Position numbers and translations under genes: made by a program. Source: Methanomassiliicoccus luminyensis B10 (GTDB taxonomy: Archaea; Thermoplasmatota; Thermoplasmata; Methanomassiliicoccales; Methanomassiliicoccaceae). From it: 64,000 bases of DNA. Below the pieces are notes generated by a model. It saw only the letters and a program-made list of their open reading frames with translations. It made no database searches and was not told the DNA's origin. Positions 61,695-64,000 of the stretch are shown in pieces. Every line of letters starts with the position of its first letter. The first letter of the stretch is position 1. The DNA is taken from the NCBI RefSeq assembly GCF_000308215.1, contig NZ_CAJE01000023.1, positions 1 to 64,000 on the forward strand, in the 5' to 3' direction.

Positions 61695-63190
61695 ATGAGA
61701 AAAACAGCGGTATCGATTGGGAGAACGGTCCTCAGTGCACCAAAGACGCGAGCGCTGCGGTCTGCGACCCGAACGAGTTGCGAAGGACGATCGACTGGAA
61801 ACAAGGATTGGCAATAGCCGTGGGGGTCCCCCTGCTGATACTGCCATCTATAGGGTACACCGCGAGCTACCTGTGGGCAGCGGCGATCATCCTGTGGGCC
61901 ATGTCGGTCTTCCAGGGATTCATGCAGAACCTTGCGTACGGGGAGCTGGCTACCACGTTCCCCAAAGCTTCCGGACTGCCGGGGTTCGCCCAGCAGGTCT
62001 TCGGGAGCAAGAAGAACGGTTCGAAGTATGATCGAGGCAAATTGATCGGCGGGTTCAGCGCGTGGGCTTACTGGTTCGCCTGGAACCCGGTGCTGGCCAT
62101 ATTCTCGCTGCTCATCGGCAGCTATCTGCAGGGCCTCATACCGGCGCTGGCCGATGTCAGCTATGTCCTGTTGTCCCTGGTGGCGGGAGCGGTGATCTTC
62201 TCGTTCCTCATCCTGGTGAACGCCCGCGGGCTTGCCAACGGGGCCAGGATAGGACTGGTTCTTGCCGCGGTATCCATCATCCCGCTGATCATAATCACGA
62301 TCGCTCCGTTCGTTACCGGCGATTTCGTCTGGTCCAACGTCACCACCGCGATCCTGCCCACTGACTGGCAGTGGGACATGAACCACATACTGATACTCCT
62401 GGGGCTGTTCGGCATCGCCCAGTGGAGCGCCTGTGCGTGGGAGACGGCGGCCATCTACGGACCTCAGTACAAGAGGCCCGGTTTCGACGTTCCCAGGGCG
62501 CTGTTCGCCTGCGGGGCGATATGCCTGTTCACGTTCATCTTCGTCCAGGCATCCGTTACCGGGACGCTCGGCATCCAGGGGGTCATCGATGAGCCCATCT
62601 CCCCCCTGCTGCCGGTGGCCAACATAGCCTTCGGCGAGTTCGGCGGGGCGATAATGATCGTCATGCTGATGGCGGCTATGGTACTCATCATCCAGACCGC
62701 GTACCTGGGGTCCTCGACCGCCATGCACTCCATGGCCCAGGAAGGGAACCTTCCCCGGTTCTTCGCCAAGCTGAACTCCAACGGCGTGCCCGTCAGGGCC
62801 ATGCTGGTGATCGGCGCGTTCAATCTCTTGCTCATAACCCTGGAAACGCCCACGGCCATTCTGGCTGCCTCGGCCATGGGATACGCGTGCGCCAACGGCA
62901 TCAGCCTGGCCGCGTATTGGAAGGCCAGGACCGATCCGGGAATGGCCAAGCTCGACCGGCCGTTCAAGGCGCCGCGGGGCTGGAAGTTCGTGGCGATGGC
63001 GTTCGCGCTGTTCAACATCCCCCTGTGCCTTATCGGCATCATGTACCTGAACGGACAGGAGTTCGGGTCCACCGCGATAGTGGTCGGGATCATCGTGCTG
63101 TCGCTATACCTGCCCATATGGTTCTACACGCAGCGCAAGAACCACGTGGCCGGGGCCGTCGAAGCGGAGGTCCGCCCCAAAACGGAGTGA
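61695..63190 (+). CDS. APC-family amine/amino-acid permease, apparent frameshift near the start
   Basis: About 12 membrane helices (GLAIAVGVPLLILPSIGYTA first; SAWAYWFAWNPVLAIFSLLI later), typical APC permease; likely imports dimethylamine or a related amine, given the mtbC-mtbB neighbourhood. The main frame is open from 61598 to 63190 but has no ATG or GTG; its only start is TTG 61778, without a ribosome site. AAAGGAGGG and ATG 61695 lie in another frame. One extra A in the A5 run at 61700-61704 would join ATG 61695 to the permease frame (residues like SGIDWENGPQC precede the first helix). Sequencing indel, true mutation or frameshifting are all possible. Confidence 0.75.
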
Positions 63191-63209
63191 AGGGAACGTT
63201 ATTTCAATC

Positions 63210-63240
63210 GCTCCCGGCCGCGGGAGCCTTTTTTCTTTTC
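63210..63240 (+). terminator. Hairpin terminator after permease
   Basis: Inverted repeat GCTCCCG-GCCG-CGGGAGC (63210-63227) followed by a T-rich run. Strong, intrinsic-type terminator. Confidence 0.7.
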
Positions 63241-63303
63241 ATTTCTTTGGCATTATCTTACATATGATGTCAACTATATCATAAAAACAGGTAATAAATC
63301 AGA

Positions 63304-63342
63304 ATATGAATGCATATAGTTACAAAATAGAAATAATTATAA
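63304..63342 (+). promoter_or_regulatory. Promoter region of pylT
   Basis: AT-rich; AAATAATTATA at 63331-63341 is a TATA box about 38 nt before the mature tRNA 5' end, allowing a few-nt leader. ATATGAATGCA at 63304-63314 is the near-complement of the TGTATTCATATG repeats before mtbC. Confidence 0.5.
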
Positions 63343-63374
63343 CTTCGAAATGCCATGCAGTCGTGCCGACGGAT

Positions 63375-63446
63375 GGAGTGTTGGTTCGGCGACCACCAGG
63401 CCTCTACAGCCACGGCAGCCGGGTTCGACTCCCGGGCACTTCGCCA
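63375..63446 (+). tRNA. pylT: tRNA-Pyl (CUA anticodon), encoded CCA
   Basis: 72 nt. Acceptor 63375-63381 pairs with 63436-63442 (two G-U pairs), discriminator G63443 and encoded CCA 63444-63446. D stem TGGT/ACCA (63382-63385 with 63392-63395) follows the acceptor with no linker base, and its loop is only 6 nt. Anticodon CTA is 63404-63406. The anticodon stem is interrupted: three inner pairs, an A-A mismatch with a bulged C (63413), then two outer pairs. Variable loop is 3 nt; T stem CCGGG/CCCGG with loop TTCGACT. The missing linker and broken anticodon stem are hallmarks of Methanomassiliicoccales tRNA-Pyl. Confidence 0.93.
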
Positions 63447-63500
63447 TTCACATAGGGCATAATCCCTGAAATAGTTTGATGAGACTGACCGAGGGACACC

Positions 63501-64000
63501 ATGGATACACGTCTTACACCTGCACAAGCCCAAAGAATCCGTGAGATGGGAGGCACCGTGGACCCGTCCCTCGCTTTTTCTTCCGAAGCGGAAAGAGAGT
63601 CGGCGTTCCAGAGGATCAGCGCCGACCTGCAGGGCGCCAACCTCGCCAAGATCCGGCGATGCGCGGAGGCGCCCGAGCGCCACCCCATAGGCTCCCTGGA
63701 GAACACCCTGGCCTGCGCCCTGGCGGCGAAGGGGTTCATCGAGGTCAAGACCCCCATGATGATCCCCGCGGACGGCCTGGTCAAGATGGGGATCGACGAA
63801 TCCCATCCCCTTTGGAACCAGGTGTTCTGGGTCGGGCCCAAGAAGGCCCTTCGCCCTATGCTGGCCCCGAACCTGTACTTCCTCATGAGGCACCTGCGCC
63901 GCTCCGTCCCCGCGCCTCTCCTGCTCTTCGAGATCGGCCCCTGCTTCCGGAAGGAGTCCCGGGGGTCCAACCACCTTGAGGAGTTCACCATGCTGAATCT
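63501..64000 (+). CDS. pylS: Pyrrolysyl-tRNA synthetase, catalytic domain only (3' end outside window)
   Basis: Class II synthetase that charges tRNA-Pyl. 166 codons visible. It starts directly with the catalytic-domain lead-in (LTPAQAQRIREMGG) and reaches motif 2 (CFRKES) after LRPMLAPNLYFLMRHL, residues that line the pyrrolysine pocket and dimer interface. There is no N-terminal tRNA-binding (PylSn) domain, and none is fused; this is the delta-PylSn type of the order. It begins 54 bp after pylT. The rest of the pyl operon (pylBCD) is presumably beyond 64000. Confidence 0.94.
   Translation, partial: MDTRLTPAQAQRIREMGGTVDPSLAFSSEAERESAFQRISADLQGANLAKIRRCAEAPERHPIGSLENTLACALAAKGFIEVKTPMMIPADGLVKMGIDESHPLWNQVFWVGPKKALRPMLAPNLYFLMRHLRRSVPAPLLLFEIGPCFRKESRGSNHLEEFTMLN

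Noticed and set aside
1-64000. CRISPR array
   Set aside because: No regularly spaced direct repeats of 24-40 bp were found in any intergenic region.

Overview
The window is a GC-rich piece of an archaeal genome that I place in the Methanomassiliicoccales, most like a high-GC Methanomassiliicoccus (obligate H2-dependent methylotrophic methanogen). The strongest evidence is at the right end. Three methylamine methyltransferase genes each carry one in-frame amber codon exactly where pyrrolysine sits in the family (residue 202 in MtmB, 334 in MttB, 356 in MtbB). They are followed by a tRNA-Pyl gene with the reduced architecture of this order and by pylS without the N-terminal tRNA-binding domain.

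Layout. 1-5.2 kb: an Lhr helicase (partial), an HdrD-type heterodisulfide reductase subunit with an odd Ala/Lys/Pro tail, and two tandem rubrerythrin-like diiron proteins, all on the minus strand. 5.5-13.0 kb: a seven-gene operon with hydrogenase-4/formate-hydrogenlyase order (hyfBCEFGHI-like). Its large subunit has lost all four Ni-Fe cysteines, so it is an energy-converting-hydrogenase-related (Ehr-type) complex. 13.3-19.5 kb: a universal stress protein, then a complete six-gene Ech [NiFe] hydrogenase (echABCDEF) with intact metal ligands, and a thioredoxin. 19.5-21.7 kb: an orphan HTH-fused DNA methyltransferase, an acetyltransferase and a membrane-anchored protein. 21.7-24.4 kb: an AT-rich island bordered by a transposase remnant, with a phosphoribosyltransferase-like protein, a small winged-helix protein and an HD-domain protein, probably a conflict or defence module. 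24.8-51.9 kb: mixed housekeeping and lineage-specific genes: MoxR/VWA pair, FAD oxidoreductase, rhodanese, an ABC-type mini-ATPase, NYN/OST-HTH protein, many small membrane proteins, RamA, flavodoxin, two aldo/keto reductases, a TPR-helicase fusion, an acetate-type transporter, a zinc-finger-capped repeat protein, a surface protein and a UbiA prenyltransferase. 52-64 kb: methylamine metabolism (mtmCB on the minus strand; mttB-mttC-transporter-two small ORFs, mtbC-mtbB-permease, pylT and pylS on the plus strand).

How it fits together. Methylamine-specific methyltransferases (MtmB, MttB, MtbB) move methyl groups to their corrinoid proteins (MtmC, MttC, MtbC). RamA reductively reactivates those corrinoids, and pylT/pylS supply the pyrrolysine. 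Energy metabolism is represented by HdrD, Ech and the Ehr-type complex. Many starts look leaderless, with a TATA box 25-28 nt upstream of the ATG, while operon-internal genes have Shine-Dalgarno sites and ATGA overlaps. TAG still ends at least seven ordinary genes, which matters in a pyrrolysine-decoding cell.
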